From: Trichopria drosophilae | Taxonomy: Eukaryota; Arthropoda; Insecta; Hymenoptera; Diapriidae | Length of the DNA: 64,000 nucleotides | Assembly: GCA_030407085.1 (NCBI GenBank) | Contig: CM059587.1 | Span: 19,379,001-19,443,000, forward strand | Reading direction: 5' to 3' | In this document: piece by piece, positions 61,801 through 64,000 of the stretch | Layout: the number at the start of each line of letters is the position of its first letter | How positions within the stretch are numbered: position 1 is the first letter of the stretch | Notes under the pieces: generated by a model | The model's database searches: none | The model's input: only the letters and a program-made list of their open reading frames with translations | What the model was told of the DNA's origin: nothing | Translations under genes and position numbers: made by a program

Positions 61801-63426
61801 TTGAAACATTTTAAATCTGTTCCATGATTACTTTTGATTTGTTATGCTTAATGTCAGGGCATTACTGCAGTTTGTATTACTATGGATTAAAAAATTAGTA
61901 GCGGAGGAAATGGTAGGGGAAAATGTGTCCAAAAAAATCGATTTTTCTGAAATAACTCGAAAAATATCACTTTAAACGAAAAAAAGAAACATGGTGAATA
62001 AACTTAATCGCGGAGATGTTACTGTCATTTTTGTATCATTGATTATTCATAACAGCAGTATTAAATTAATTAATGAATAGCGATTTTTGAGGTTACTTTT
62101 CGTTTACTTAACTAACCTGTAAGTTAAATTTTCTTCATTTTTACTTCAAGTCCTGGATCGAAATGTCAATCGATAGGGAATTCGCGGGTATTATGTTCAT
62201 TATCGATTCTCGAACAGTTACTAAATCGATAATAACAGGAATGAGTTTCTAATCTATGAAAACAAACAGCAATTTGCAATAAAAATGGATCGTTGCCAGT
62301 TTAAGGTCATCGTTGTTTTAGAAGGACGAGGAAATAAAACAGTAATAGAATAGTCAAATGACCGTATTTTTTAAAAGTATCTGAAAAATATATAAAAAAT
62401 GTGATTATTGAATAATAAAATTAATAAGATTTGTACAGAATTGTTTGTTAACCCTTTGAAGCACACATTTTTCTTTACATGGAAAACGGTTGGAATTTAT
62501 AATTCCGGGGTTTTCGGGTCGCTGATGACGGATATGACCTCAGATTAGTGAAATTCAAAATGGCGGATCCACGATGCAGGGCTCGCAGTCAGTCTCTTTT
62601 TTCGACTTAAGTCCCTTTTACATCCTTTTTTTAACCTGTCCAATTTAAATTGTCCTTCTGCGGCTATTTACGTCTTGTTTTCTGCGTATGAATAAATGTT
62701 TGATTAAGAAAAGTAATTCGTTTTTCAAATCCGAAGAAATATGACAATATTACTTGCGTTTTAACTTGGGAGAAACTAAAAAATAGTATGAAACCATTCA
62801 AAATTATATCCATATTGTTTTTCATCTATAAATTATTTTATAATATACATATACAGTATGTAGTATGCAACAAAAATTATATGATTATTTTTTTTCTCTA
62901 TTTAATTTAAAAACTTTGTCAGAATGTTTTGAGAAACGATTACTTTTATTACGTAATAATAAAAAATGGTAAATAAACAAAACAATTTTCCATATTTATG
63001 ATTTTATAAATGTAGATTCAAAAAATTCTGTTTGCGGTATATTTGTGTGTTCTTTAATTTCGTTCCATTTGTTTTTTAAAATTAACTTTACTACGTCTGT
63101 TGAAACATTGGTAAATAATGAGACTGCATCTAATGACATAAAATACAAGAAAATTCAAGAACATTTCACTTAAGAAAAAGTCAGAAAAGAAAGAAAGAAT
63201 TAAATATTAGATTGGTTTTGTAAAACACATTTGACAAAGACGTCACTGGAGAATTTATCTGTTTTAGGTGTTGTACAGAGAGACAGCCGCTAAATGCATG
63301 GTGTGCGAAGAGCAGAATCGCGCCATCACACTATCGCCGTGCAACCATTTTGTCGTCTGCTCGACATGCGCGCCAAATCAACGCGAGTGTCCGTATTGTC
63401 AAACTCCAGTGGCCGCCACGAGTTAG
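4961..63426 (+). CDS. unk: Unkempt: CCCH zinc-finger and RING translational repressor (whole spliced gene)
   Basis: Twelve coding exons join in phase to 777 residues (human UNK 810, fly about 600). Order: six CCCH fingers in two clusters of three (C28-C36-C44-H48; C73-C83-C89-H93; C113-C123-C130-H134; C197-C204-C210-H214; C233-C248-C254-H258; C275-C284-C290-H294), a Ser/Asn/Pro-rich low-complexity middle (about 300-615), a probable coiled coil (about 617-725) and a C-terminal C3HC4 RING (C735 to C769). In known orthologues the finger clusters read UAG and U/A-rich RNA motifs and the protein represses translation in the cytoplasm; the fly protein works with Headcase under insulin/TOR control. 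The start at 4961 is the only ATG after an in-frame stop. Introns range from 134 to 31,630 bases. N46, R63 and C111 differ from the residues I recall in other Unkempt proteins. Confidence 0.95.
5014..5506 (+). other. unk: unk intron 1, GA-rich
   Basis: 493 bases between GTAAGT and TTCCAG. 5080-5300 is strongly purine-biased with many GAGAG and GGAGG units, of the kind bound by GAGA-type factors near insect promoters. 5300-5380 holds GGC/GCG triplet repeats. The bias keeps several frames open on both strands without any protein likeness. An ATG at 5478, in frame with exon 2, could serve a transcript that starts inside the intron (MCGSVDSHSR-YLKEF). Confidence 0.7.
5507..5716 (+). CDS. unk: unk coding exon 2 (CCCH finger 1 and start of finger 2)
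   Basis: The acceptor TTCCAG ends at 5506 and the donor GTGAGT begins at 5717, phase 2 to phase 2. It encodes YLKEFRVEQCPLF... through CPDGDE, residues 18-88, with finger 1 ligands C28, C36, C44 and H48, the basic linker NQRRRRPVRKRD, and C73 and C83 of finger 2. Residue 63 is Arg (CGC) where other Unkempt proteins I recall have Gly in RRDGTF, and residue 46 is Asn where His is usual. Confidence 0.95.
5717..9132 (+). other. unk intron 2, first part: diverged duplications and relics
   Basis: No exon is recognised. About 6247-6430 is a diverged copy of the centre of the intron 8 foldback element (near 56250). About 6592-7042 looks like an element with ends of CACTGAAAAAAG / TTTTTTACAGTG type and internal 'gtaattttac' repeats. 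A block containing 'gaaaacaaa...tgttttcttgt' appears near 5940, 7435 and 8725, and a block with 'ggagtaatatttgacattta' appears near 7990, 8855 and 9005, so the segment contains diverged tandem duplications. The rest is plain AT-rich sequence. Confidence 0.45.
9133..10003. mobile_element. TTAA foldback element, 5'-truncated copy
   Basis: The arm starting AGGAATTCCAATATGGCGCC (9133) is the reverse complement of 9826-9846, and the right end finishes GGCGTTAATGGGTTAA at 10003. It is the same family as the full copy at 30428-31721, lacking about 160 bases of the left end. No coding capacity. Confidence 0.65.
10004..12759 (+). other. unk intron 2, AT-rich segment
   Basis: Very AT-rich, with a TA/TG microsatellite at 11055-11072. 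The open frame at 10288-10503 is hydrophobic AT-driven noise. About 11270-11330 ('agtcttgaagatggctcataagagg') resembles sequences near 35806 and 51150 and may be the tail of an old retroelement. No exon seen. Confidence 0.5.
12760..13485. mobile_element. hAT-like MITE with an 8-bp target duplication
   Basis: GTTATTTA occurs directly before the left end (12760-12767) and directly after the right end (13478-13485). The ends are CGAGGGGTCAACCACTG at 12768 and its reverse complement with one mismatch at 13461-13477. Subterminal DNA repeats 'gggaatac/ggaaatac' units. The 8-bp duplication is the hAT signature. No transposase is present. A lone end of the same family (TGGTTGACCCCTCG) lies at 15361-15374. 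Confidence 0.8.
13500..14133. repeat. foldback repeat with near-perfect inner arms
   Basis: 13917-13974 (containing GAGCATTCGTCAACA and CAGACATAACAAATG) is repeated in inverse at 14061-14121. Outer pieces near 13507 (CCTAGCTAGCACG) and 14118-14133 (GTGCTGGCTGGGATCC) also pair. The segment in between repeats 'gttaac' words. I cannot assign it to a superfamily. Confidence 0.5.
14134..16722 (+). other. unk intron 2, segment without recognised gene
   Basis: A short imperfect hairpin lies at 14150-14235, and a TTTTTTACAGTG end-like motif at 14305-14316. A CTCF-like word, CACTAGGCGGCGCTGT, is at 15009-15024. 15361-15374 is a lone hAT-like end. The remainder is AT-rich with no coding signal. Confidence 0.45.
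15008..15026 (+). promoter_or_regulatory. candidate CTCF-type insulator motif
   Basis: CACTAGGCGGCGCTGT closely resembles the animal CTCF core CCACYAGNNGGCGCTGT. Similar words occur at 21986-22006 and 26293-26312, both on the opposite strand, all within the long intron 2. This rests on motif likeness only; a chance match is possible. Confidence 0.25.
16723..16964. mobile_element. pogo/Tigger-like MITE
   Basis: The left end CAGTGCAACCTCTCGATTTGG (16725) and the right end CCAACTTGAGGGGTTGTACTG (to 16962) are inverted repeats flanked by TA on both sides. The CAGT(A/G)CAACCTCTC start is typical of Tigger-type ends. The 240-base body is C-rich and without coding capacity. Confidence 0.65.
17080..17785. 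mobile_element. TTAA foldback element, strongly 5'-truncated copy
   Basis: It begins within the arm (GAATGAAAAGTTCTTAG-type sequence) and folds back on itself through about 17560. It then continues into the family's right end, finishing GGCGTTATTAGGTTAA at 17785. Compared with 30428-31721 it lacks the left outer 400 or so bases. Confidence 0.6.
17786..19202 (+). other. unk intron 2, AT-rich segment with a poly-C run
   Basis: No exon recognised. The only marked feature is a run of 16 C at 19036-19051 in otherwise AT-rich DNA. 18640-18720 contains an AAAAAAAGTAGAACGCG word resembling 18440 ('tttgtagaacgc'), possibly the ends of an old element. Confidence 0.4.
19203..19436. mobile_element. pogo/Tigger-like MITE
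   Basis: CATTAGTCCTTCCCTTATTC at 19205 pairs with GAATAAGGGAAGGGCTACTG ending at 19434, with TA on each side. The layout (GC-richer core with 'ccccactac' and 'gtagtggg') is the same as in the element at 21509-21761, so the two are related. Confidence 0.65.
19437..21508 (+). other. unk intron 2, AT-rich segment without recognised features
   Basis: I see nothing coding. 20700-20870 is slightly GC-richer, with several 'gcactc/actcgc' words, but I found no gene or clear element in it. Confidence 0.4.
21509..21761. mobile_element. pogo/Tigger-like MITE with perfect 24-bp TIRs
   Basis: CAGTAGTCCTCCCCTTAAGG at 21511 and its exact reverse complement ending at 21759, continuing for about 24 bases, are flanked by TA dinucleotides (21509-21510, 21760-21761). 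The perfect ends suggest recent activity. No coding capacity. Confidence 0.75.
21762..24118 (+). other. unk intron 2, segment with one CTCF-like word
   Basis: 21986-22006 (CCGCGCCGCTAGGCGGGAC) is a GC-rich word that, on the minus strand, resembles the CTCF core. 23350-23440 is a GC-richer patch (ACCGCCCACGCGATGCACG). No exon recognised; the rest is AT-rich. Confidence 0.4.
24119..25645. mobile_element. outer TTAA element carrying a nested TTAA foldback
   Basis: The left end TTAACCTTTTGAAGCAT (24119) and the right end ATGCTTCAGAAGGTTAA (to 25645) are inverted repeats with TTAA at both edges. 25379-25605 is a small internal palindrome containing the 'cccccgagtac' repeat. The family's left end recurs at 62448. 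A second TTAA element is inserted at 24179-25235. Confidence 0.6.
24179..25235. mobile_element. TTAA foldback element (CCCGTTTCGTCCC type), nested
   Basis: TTAACCCGTTTCGTCCC at 24179 and GGGACGAAACGGGTTAA ending at 25235. The arms pair over several hundred bases, for example the 'catcctccgtaagtttatgg' word near 24223 and its inverse near 25175. Ends of TTAA followed by CCC are those of piggyBac-like elements. A sister copy is at 52555-53636. Confidence 0.75.
25646..27974 (+). other. unk intron 2, AT-rich segment
   Basis: A CTCF-like word on the minus strand lies at 26293-26312 (CGCAGCGCCATCTAGTA). The rest is AT-rich; no coding or repeat structure was found beyond short runs. Confidence 0.4.
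27975..28773. mobile_element. TIR element with an internal ATG-less open frame
   Basis: 31-base terminal inverted repeats (AATTGAGGGGCTGCGGCG... at 27975-28005; inverse at 28743-28773) differ at one position. Variants of the end motif (AACGGAATAAGTCGAATT near 28131; AACGTAATAACTCGAAAT near 28556) recur inside. Between the ends lies a 115-codon open frame (about 28104-28450). Superfamily not recognised. Confidence 0.65.
28104..28452 (+). pseudogene. open frame inside the 28 kb TIR element, no ATG start
   Basis: Roughly 115 codons are open without a start codon and end in TGA after a Lys-rich tail. The middle has a protein-like composition (SDGEVKVSFLNHTIIDEKF, then VWKYISNESRLWYENILQEV). I see no transposase motif. 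It may be a truncated element gene, or captured host or viral sequence. Status undecided. Confidence 0.3.
28774..30427 (+). other. unk intron 2, segment with a GC-richer patch
   Basis: 29130-29310 is less AT-rich (GAGCGAGTCCGATCGATAG and similar) and carries overlapping short frames without protein likeness; it could be regulatory. 29600-29950 is a diverged relic of the foldback family ('aaaagttga', 'tgcaatttttt' words). Nothing coding is supported. Confidence 0.4.
30428..31721. mobile_element. TTAA foldback element, full-length reference copy
   Basis: TTAACCCATTAACGCCTGAA (30428) and its inverse TTCAGGCGTTAATGGGTTAA (to 31721) bound a 1.29 kb element whose two halves are near-complete inverted repeats around about 31075. 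TTAA edges followed by CCC point to a piggyBac-like, non-autonomous origin. Copies lie at 9133, 17080 and 42227, with a shorter-ended relative at 58507. No open frame of note. Confidence 0.8.
31722..32984 (+). other. unk intron 2 segment with one short open frame
   Basis: 31926-32117 is a frame of about 63 codons without an ATG (KFSTKSIYSQYLKNVGFSLS...) with a protein-like composition and TAA stop, unidentified. A lone TTAACCCTTATTCC end-like word lies at 32717. No splice sites or domains support a gene. Confidence 0.35.
32985..33056 (-). pseudogene. tRNA-like sequence, probably a tRNA pseudogene or SINE remnant
   Basis: On the minus strand it has a D-arm/A-box (TGGTCCAGTGGTTAGAG), a perfect 5-bp anticodon stem GTGTA/TACAC, and a B-box/T-arm (GGTTCGATTC) whose stem pairs. 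The acceptor stem has two mismatches, position 33 is G instead of T (loop AGCCTAG), and the variable loop is long. These faults suggest it is not a working tRNA. A related fragment is at 38393-38449. Confidence 0.5.
34679..34921 (+). other. short open frame of unknown status
   Basis: An 80-codon ATG frame with a signal-peptide-like start (MTIVIQLVILSLITPIHG), a Cys-containing middle and one more hydrophobic stretch (VGLFVITATISLVL). The family is not recognised, and there is no evident promoter or splice structure. It lies 0.7 kb before another such frame, so the two could be remnants of one insertion. Confidence 0.2.
35612..35893 (+). other. short open frame with an internal duplication
   Basis: A 93-codon ATG frame. 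A 50-base unit is duplicated in tandem at its start, giving LWTMNFSSA and LWTRNFSGA. The second half (CIRVIFIIPTEEDLRNESKH) looks protein-like. The 'cccactgaagaggac' word at about 35806 resembles 51150. Function unknown; possibly a retroelement relic. Confidence 0.2.
37347..37769 (+). CDS. unk: unk coding exon 3 (end of CCCH finger 2, fingers 3 and 4)
   Basis: The acceptor TCCATAG ends at 37346 and the donor GTACAA begins at 37770, phase 2 to phase 2. It encodes CPFLHRTAGDTERRYHLRYY through SPRKYKYR, residues 88-229. Finger 2 is completed by C89 and H93. Finger 3 uses C113, C123, C130 and H134, and finger 4 uses C197, C204, C210 and H214. C111 (TGC) replaces the Gly I recall in KTGxC, putting an additional cysteine two residues before the first ligand of finger 3. 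The linker (135-196) is acidic and variable, as in relatives. Confidence 0.95.
37770..41357 (+). other. unk: unk intron 3
   Basis: 3.6 kb. 38393-38449 is a degenerate tRNA-like piece on the minus strand (TTAGTGGTTAAGAC A-box, no intact B-box). Directly after it, 38437-38485 is a dispersed-repeat end (GGGGCCATCCATAAACTATG) also found inverted at about 2850-2885. The rest is AT-rich. No large palindrome was found here, unlike in the neighbouring introns. Confidence 0.5.
41358..41560 (+). CDS. unk: unk coding exon 4 (CCCH fingers 5 and 6)
   Basis: The acceptor GATGCAG ends at 41357 and the donor GTGAGT begins at 41561, phase 2 to phase 1. It encodes STPCPNVKHGEEWGEPGNC through CAFAHVD, residues 229-297. 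Ligands are C233, C248, C254 and H258 for finger 5 and C275, C284, C290 and H294 for finger 6. TRTEQQFHPEIYKSTKCND is the linker known from all Unkempt proteins. Confidence 0.95.
42227..43475. mobile_element. TTAA foldback element (CCCATTAACGCC type)
   Basis: TTAACCCATTAACGCCTGAA at 42227 and its inverse to 43475. It is the same family as 30428-31721. The left arm lacks about 90 bases after 'ttttcaatcaa' that are still present in the right arm, so the deletion happened after the inverted repeat formed. No coding capacity. Confidence 0.78.
44014..44099. repeat. 86-base palindrome, GCGTAAAG type
   Basis: GTACGGCTTTTTCGTGCG and the inverse CGCACCGAAAAGACGTAC bound a hairpin with a second GTGCGTAAAG...CTTTACGCAC palindrome in the middle. 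It is related to the subterminal palindromes of the element at 865-1753. Confidence 0.6.
44769..45242. mobile_element. hairpin element whose arms are minisatellites
   Basis: The left half is about a dozen degenerate copies of a 17-18-base unit (AAAAAGCCGACAGGTCG). The right half has the same unit in inverse (CGGCTTTTTGAC...). Outer ends AGAGTGGGTCG / CGACCTGCACTCT are inverted, and both flanks read ATTGAA, a possible 6-bp target duplication. A related word occurs at 15600-15670. The superfamily is uncertain. Confidence 0.6.
45548..46638. mobile_element. TTAA element (CCATTTCACTGGTA type)
   Basis: TTAACCATTTCACTGGTA at 45548 and TACCAGTGAAGTGGTTAA ending at 46638 are inverted repeats with TTAA at both edges. 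The body carries several copies of the dispersed 'aaaatggcggatcca / cccccgagtaac' repeat in both orientations. Non-autonomous. Confidence 0.7.
46743..46923. repeat. GA microsatellite
   Basis: An almost pure (GA)n tract covers 46743-46832 and an interrupted second tract (gagaggga units) covers 46888-46923. The apparent serine/leucine open frame across it on the minus strand is a product of the repeat. Confidence 0.9.
47458..47724 (+). other. open frame of unknown status in unk intron 4
   Basis: About 88 codons are open without an ATG and end in TGA. The composition is protein-like (NNEIKERENGHFYQNLLINR, then FVCTRKVESEDESFSCYND). No domain is recognised, and it is not needed for the unk frame, since exons 4 and 5 join in phase without it. 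It may be an element gene fragment. Confidence 0.22.
48738..48868 (+). CDS. unk: unk coding exon 5
   Basis: The acceptor GCCAACAG ends at 48737 and the donor GTGAGT begins at 48869, phase 1 to phase 0. It encodes QEMSLARDLAVPLDCGTNLADILNNALPPDKRI to LSDSS, residues 297-340, the start of the low-complexity region after finger 6. The start was chosen because it completes codon 297 (C+AA) and because upstream sequence in this frame lacks a better acceptor. Confidence 0.88.
48869..49447 (+). other. unk: unk intron 5
   Basis: 579 bases from GTGAGT to GATTGCAG. AT-rich; nothing else recognised. Confidence 0.8.
49448..49621 (+). CDS. unk: unk coding exon 6
   Basis: The acceptor TGATTGCAG ends at 49447 and the donor GTGGGT begins at 49622, phase 0 to phase 0. 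It encodes NGSGEVSESASTSSLGSNSS through NANSMLQ, residues 341-398, rich in Ser and Asn. It is probably disordered. Confidence 0.92.
49757..49931 (+). CDS. unk: unk coding exon 7
   Basis: The acceptor GATTGCAG ends at 49756, after a 135-base intron, and the donor GTAAGT begins at 49932 in phase 1. It encodes GELRKQMAAIDNDPLLSKAE through NDTVESVVG, residues 399-457. SDTVESVIESALDDL in human UNK matches the NDTVESVVGNALDDL formed across this junction. Confidence 0.94.
50291..50983. mobile_element. hAT-like element with tandem-repeat arms and an 8-bp duplication
   Basis: CAATTTTT lies directly outside both ends (50291-50298, 50976-50983). The ends share CACGTCTTTATTTCAC in inverse. The left arm repeats 'cacgacaaaatatcacatg' and the right arm repeats 'gtgatattttgttgat', so each arm is a degenerate tandem array. 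The core (50470-50780) matches 1800-2060 and carries 'ctaacctaacc' words. No transposase seen. Confidence 0.65.
51244..51967. mobile_element. TIR element carrying a THAP-domain fragment
   Basis: ATTCGCTTAGTGCATGA near 51244 and TCACGCACTAAGCGAAT near 51950 are inverted, one mismatch in about 17. Between them, on the minus strand, lies the start of a THAP zinc finger. P-type transposases begin with a THAP domain, so this is plausibly a decayed P-superfamily copy. Confidence 0.5.
51480..51639 (-). pseudogene. THAP zinc-finger fragment of a P-like transposase
   Basis: The frame reads MDPEKNYNVYCSVVNCPNT and continues to a FYCFPTG-like segment and QRRNQ. The CxxxxC pair, the following N-rich turn and the F-x-FP block match the N-terminal half of the C2CH THAP domain. 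The second Cys/His pair and the AVPTIF box are missing. The frame runs into a GTACCA that could be an exon donor, then becomes AT-rich nonsense. The first ATG of the longer frame is at 51639; the better start by alignment is six codons later. Confidence 0.5.
52555..53636. mobile_element. TTAA foldback element (CCTGTTTCGTCC type)
   Basis: TTAACCTGTTTCGTCCTGAA at 52555 and its inverse, CAGGACGAAACGGGTTAA ending at 53636, bound a long inverted repeat (the 'catcaggtgctttct' word near 52606 and its inverse near 53580). It is related to 24179-25235 by the end sequence. The left end has CCT where the right end has GGG, so one end has mutated. Confidence 0.75.
54503..55248. mobile_element. TA-flanked TIR element (CCGTATTTGCCCGAATATAA type)
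   Basis: CCGTATTTGCCCGAATATAA at 54505 and its inverse ending at 55246, each followed inwards by a C/G run and bordered by TA. This is the form of Tc1/mariner or pogo-type MITEs. The body is AT-rich with no coding capacity. Confidence 0.72.
55501..55769 (+). CDS. unk: unk coding exon 8
   Basis: The acceptor CATTTTAG ends at 55500 and the donor GTAAGT begins at 55770, phase 1 to phase 0. It encodes NALDDLHLDDPLSLVDSIHR through FSHQDSIES, residues 457-546. It includes the conserved SSAPVNIPG segment (SSAPVNIPGS in human UNK), the best-conserved block of the middle region. Confidence 0.94.
55770..56609 (+). other. unk: unk intron 8, mostly one foldback element
   Basis: 840 bases, of which 622 are the foldback element. 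Between that element and the acceptor only 39 bases remain, containing TACTGAC (56586-56592), a good branch-site match 18 bases before the AG. Confidence 0.7.
55949..56570. mobile_element. foldback element in unk intron 8
   Basis: GCTAAAACAGCTTCCCACTG at 55949 pairs with CAGTGGGAAGCTGTTTTAGC ending at 56570. The arms match for about 200 bases with few mismatches around a 220-base centre (56150-56370). A diverged copy of the centre lies at about 6247-6430. Superfamily not recognised. Confidence 0.7.
56610..56819 (+). CDS. unk: unk coding exon 9
   Basis: The acceptor AATTTTAG ends at 56609 and the donor GTAAGA begins at 56820, phase 0 to phase 0. It encodes TMPFMNQVSDPFSNHISQLS through SNTNSHTE, residues 547-616, low-complexity with NSLFDFAPQG. 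Confidence 0.93.
56894..57055 (+). CDS. unk: unk coding exon 10 (coiled coil)
   Basis: The acceptor TTGACAG ends at 56893, after a 74-base intron, and the donor GTAAAT begins at 57056, phase 0 to phase 0. It encodes MQMQRLREEVTSSRAQLATW through SIAEKQRDE, residues 617-670, with heptad-like Leu/Ala spacing and WDDRINQARAACAAWQ, matching the WKQAKQACDAWK coiled coil of human UNK. A second in-frame AG at 56904-56905 would drop the first four residues. Confidence 0.93.
57074..58441. mobile_element. TIR element (TGATTCTC...CAGGGCATTTTC type)
   Basis: TGATTCTCCAAAAACAGGGC at 57074 pairs with GCCCTGTTTCCCGAGAATCA ending at 58441. Inside, words such as 'gtaacgacaataaaagtgacgac' (57697) and 'cattgtcgttacc' (58050) repeat in both orientations. 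I cannot place the superfamily, and no target duplication is evident. Confidence 0.6.
58507..59314. mobile_element. TTAA foldback element (CCCATTAATGCC type)
   Basis: TTAACCCATTAATGCCTGAA at 58507 and its inverse ending GCATTAATGGGTTAA at 59314. The arms pair over most of the 0.8 kb (for instance 'aaaaacgtgtcattagtgtttgtacc' near 58785 and its inverse near 59090). It shares end sequence, but not body, with 30428-31721. Confidence 0.78.
59440..59604 (+). CDS. unk: unk coding exon 11 (coiled coil)
   Basis: The acceptor ATTCTGCAG ends at 59439 and the donor GTAATA begins at 59605, phase 0 to phase 0. It encodes ALQQVKTLKVENEATSGGGS through RTDLEEVEK, residues 671-725. LRSLSITTLKSIQSQLRTDLEEVEK matches the LEALSLSTLYSLQKQLRAHLEQVDK helix of human UNK. 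Confidence 0.95.
59832..61678. mobile_element. large foldback element, split by a nested TTAA element
   Basis: TAATTGAACCCCTGGCGATC at 59832 pairs with GATCGCCAGGGGTTCAATTA ending at 61678. The arms match over about 540 bases each and meet at about 60358-60395. The right arm is interrupted at 60839-61566 by another element; without it the palindrome is about 1.12 kb. TA borders are possible. The body holds no open frame of note. Confidence 0.78.
60839..61566. mobile_element. piggyBac-like MITE inserted at TTAA in the palindrome arm
   Basis: The ends GGGGTCTGTCTAGTAGCTC (60843-60861) and GAGTTACTAGACAGACCCC (61544-61562) are inverted with one mismatch and are bordered by TTAA on both sides. 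The undisturbed left arm of the host palindrome has a single TTAA at the matching point (59945-59948, within GATATCTTAATAGG), so the duplication is demonstrated by comparison with its own mirror copy. No transposase is present. Confidence 0.85.
62448..62578. repeat. left-end fragment of the TTAACC family
   Basis: TTAACCCTTTGAAGCACACA followed by TTTTTCTTTACATGG closely matches the inverse of the right end of the element at 24119-25645. After it comes the dispersed 'ggggttttcgggtcgctga / aaaatggcggatcc' repeat. No partner end was found. Confidence 0.5.
63268..63426 (+). CDS. unk: unk coding exon 12 (RING finger, stop)
   Basis: The acceptor CTGTTTTAG ends at 63267 in phase 0. It encodes VLYRETAAKCMVCEEQNRAI through CPYCQTPVAATS, residues 726-777, then TAG at 63424-63426. 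The eight zinc ligands of a C3HC4 RING are C735, C738, C750, H752, C756, C759, C766 and C769. The loop between C738 and C750 is short, as in other Unkempt proteins. Confidence 0.96.
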   Translation: MLYRETAAKCMVCEEQNRAITLSPCNHFVVCSTCAPNQRECPYCQTPVAATS

Positions 63427-64000
63427 GCACTATTAAAAAAAAATCGGAGATCATCTCGATGCAGTCCCTCCCGTACGTTCTGCCCGTTCTATCCACGAGA
63501 CCAAACTTTGAGGTTAGGGTGTCGGTAAGTTTCGTCGGCGAGCCGAGCTGCGTCGTATATTACATATGCACCAAGATATGTAACTAGGAGTTTTCAATTT
63601 AAATACCGACTCGTTAAAAATTCGGTCACAGCGTAAAGTCAAAATATCAATTTAGAATTTATAAACAAAAAGGTTTGCAAAATAAAAAAACATTTTTAGG
63701 ACATGAAAAATTTGTGGGACGCTGCGACCAAATGATTAACGGGGTTGGGTAACGTCGTAGTATTATGAATGTTACGAGTACAACGGCTCGTTTATCGATT
63801 TTCTTTTAACGAGAGATGGGTGGACATATATTAGCTAGGTATATTTAGGTATAAATTAATAAAGTAAACAATTCAATATATCTAGGATTTTCAAAAACAA
63901 ATCAAAAGATCTCGCGGTCGGCTCGACTCGCGGCGCTGTCGGTCCAACACGCTTCTTTCCTTGGTCCGTAACGCGTTTAATGAATAAGGTTAGGTTAGAT
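63427..64000 (+). other. unk: unk 3' UTR and downstream flank
   Basis: AATAAA hexamers at 63681-63686 and 63858-63863 are candidate polyadenylation signals; the UTR could also extend beyond the window. 63900-63960 is a GC-richer patch. No further gene was found before the window ends. Confidence 0.5.
63858..63863 (+). terminator. unk: candidate polyadenylation signal of unk
   Basis: AATAAA 432 bases after the stop codon, followed by AT- and GT-containing sequence. An earlier AATAAA is at 63681. Which one is used, if either, cannot be told from sequence. Confidence 0.35.

Larger units (their letters stand above)
59605..63267 (+). other. unk: unk intron 11
   Basis: 3.7 kb holding the large palindrome with its nested element (59832-61678) and a left-end fragment of the TTAACC family (62448-62578, TTAACCCTTTGAAGCAC). 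The remainder is AT-rich without coding signal. Confidence 0.6.

Overview
This is a window of an AT-rich insect nuclear genome. Hymenoptera is my best guess, from the style of the protein and of the dispersed repeats, but I cannot confirm it. The dominant feature is one protein-coding gene on the + strand, the orthologue of unkempt (unk/UNK), which encodes a translational repressor with six CCCH zinc fingers and a C-terminal RING. I could assemble a complete reading frame from 12 coding exons between 4961 and 63426. It encodes 777 residues, every splice phase agrees, all 24 CCCH ligands and all eight RING ligands are present, and the stop is TAG at 63424-63426.

Layout: 1-131 holds the edge of an unidentified gene on the - strand (one coding exon with a good acceptor). 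132-3840 is repeat-rich intergenic DNA. 3841-4960 is a GC-richer promoter/5' UTR zone. Exons 1 and 2 of unk (4961-5716) flank a GA-rich intron. A 31.6 kb intron 2 (5717-37346) follows, then exons 3 and 4 (37347-41560), a 7.2 kb intron 4, exons 5-7 (48738-49931), a 5.6 kb intron 7, and exons 8-12 (55501-63426). The 3' UTR has AATAAA signals at 63681 and 63858.

The introns hold no second convincing gene. They hold many non-autonomous DNA transposons, most of them foldback (long inverted repeat) elements. I recognise a large set flanked by TTAA whose ends read CC(C)...GG(G), as expected of piggyBac-like elements. There is also a smaller TTAA element inserted precisely into one arm of a 1.1 kb palindrome, hAT-like elements with 8-bp target duplications, pogo/Tigger-like MITEs of the CAGTAGTC type flanked by TA, hairpins whose arms are minisatellites, and a relic with the first half of a THAP zinc finger. 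Intron 10 is almost wholly two such elements. The unk pre-mRNA should therefore contain many long intramolecular double-stranded segments.

In known biology, Unkempt binds mRNAs through UAG and U/A-rich motifs with its two three-finger clusters and represses their translation. In flies it acts with Headcase downstream of insulin/TOR signalling. Nothing in the window suggests a departure from that role, although three substitutions at positions that I recall as conserved are worth checking.
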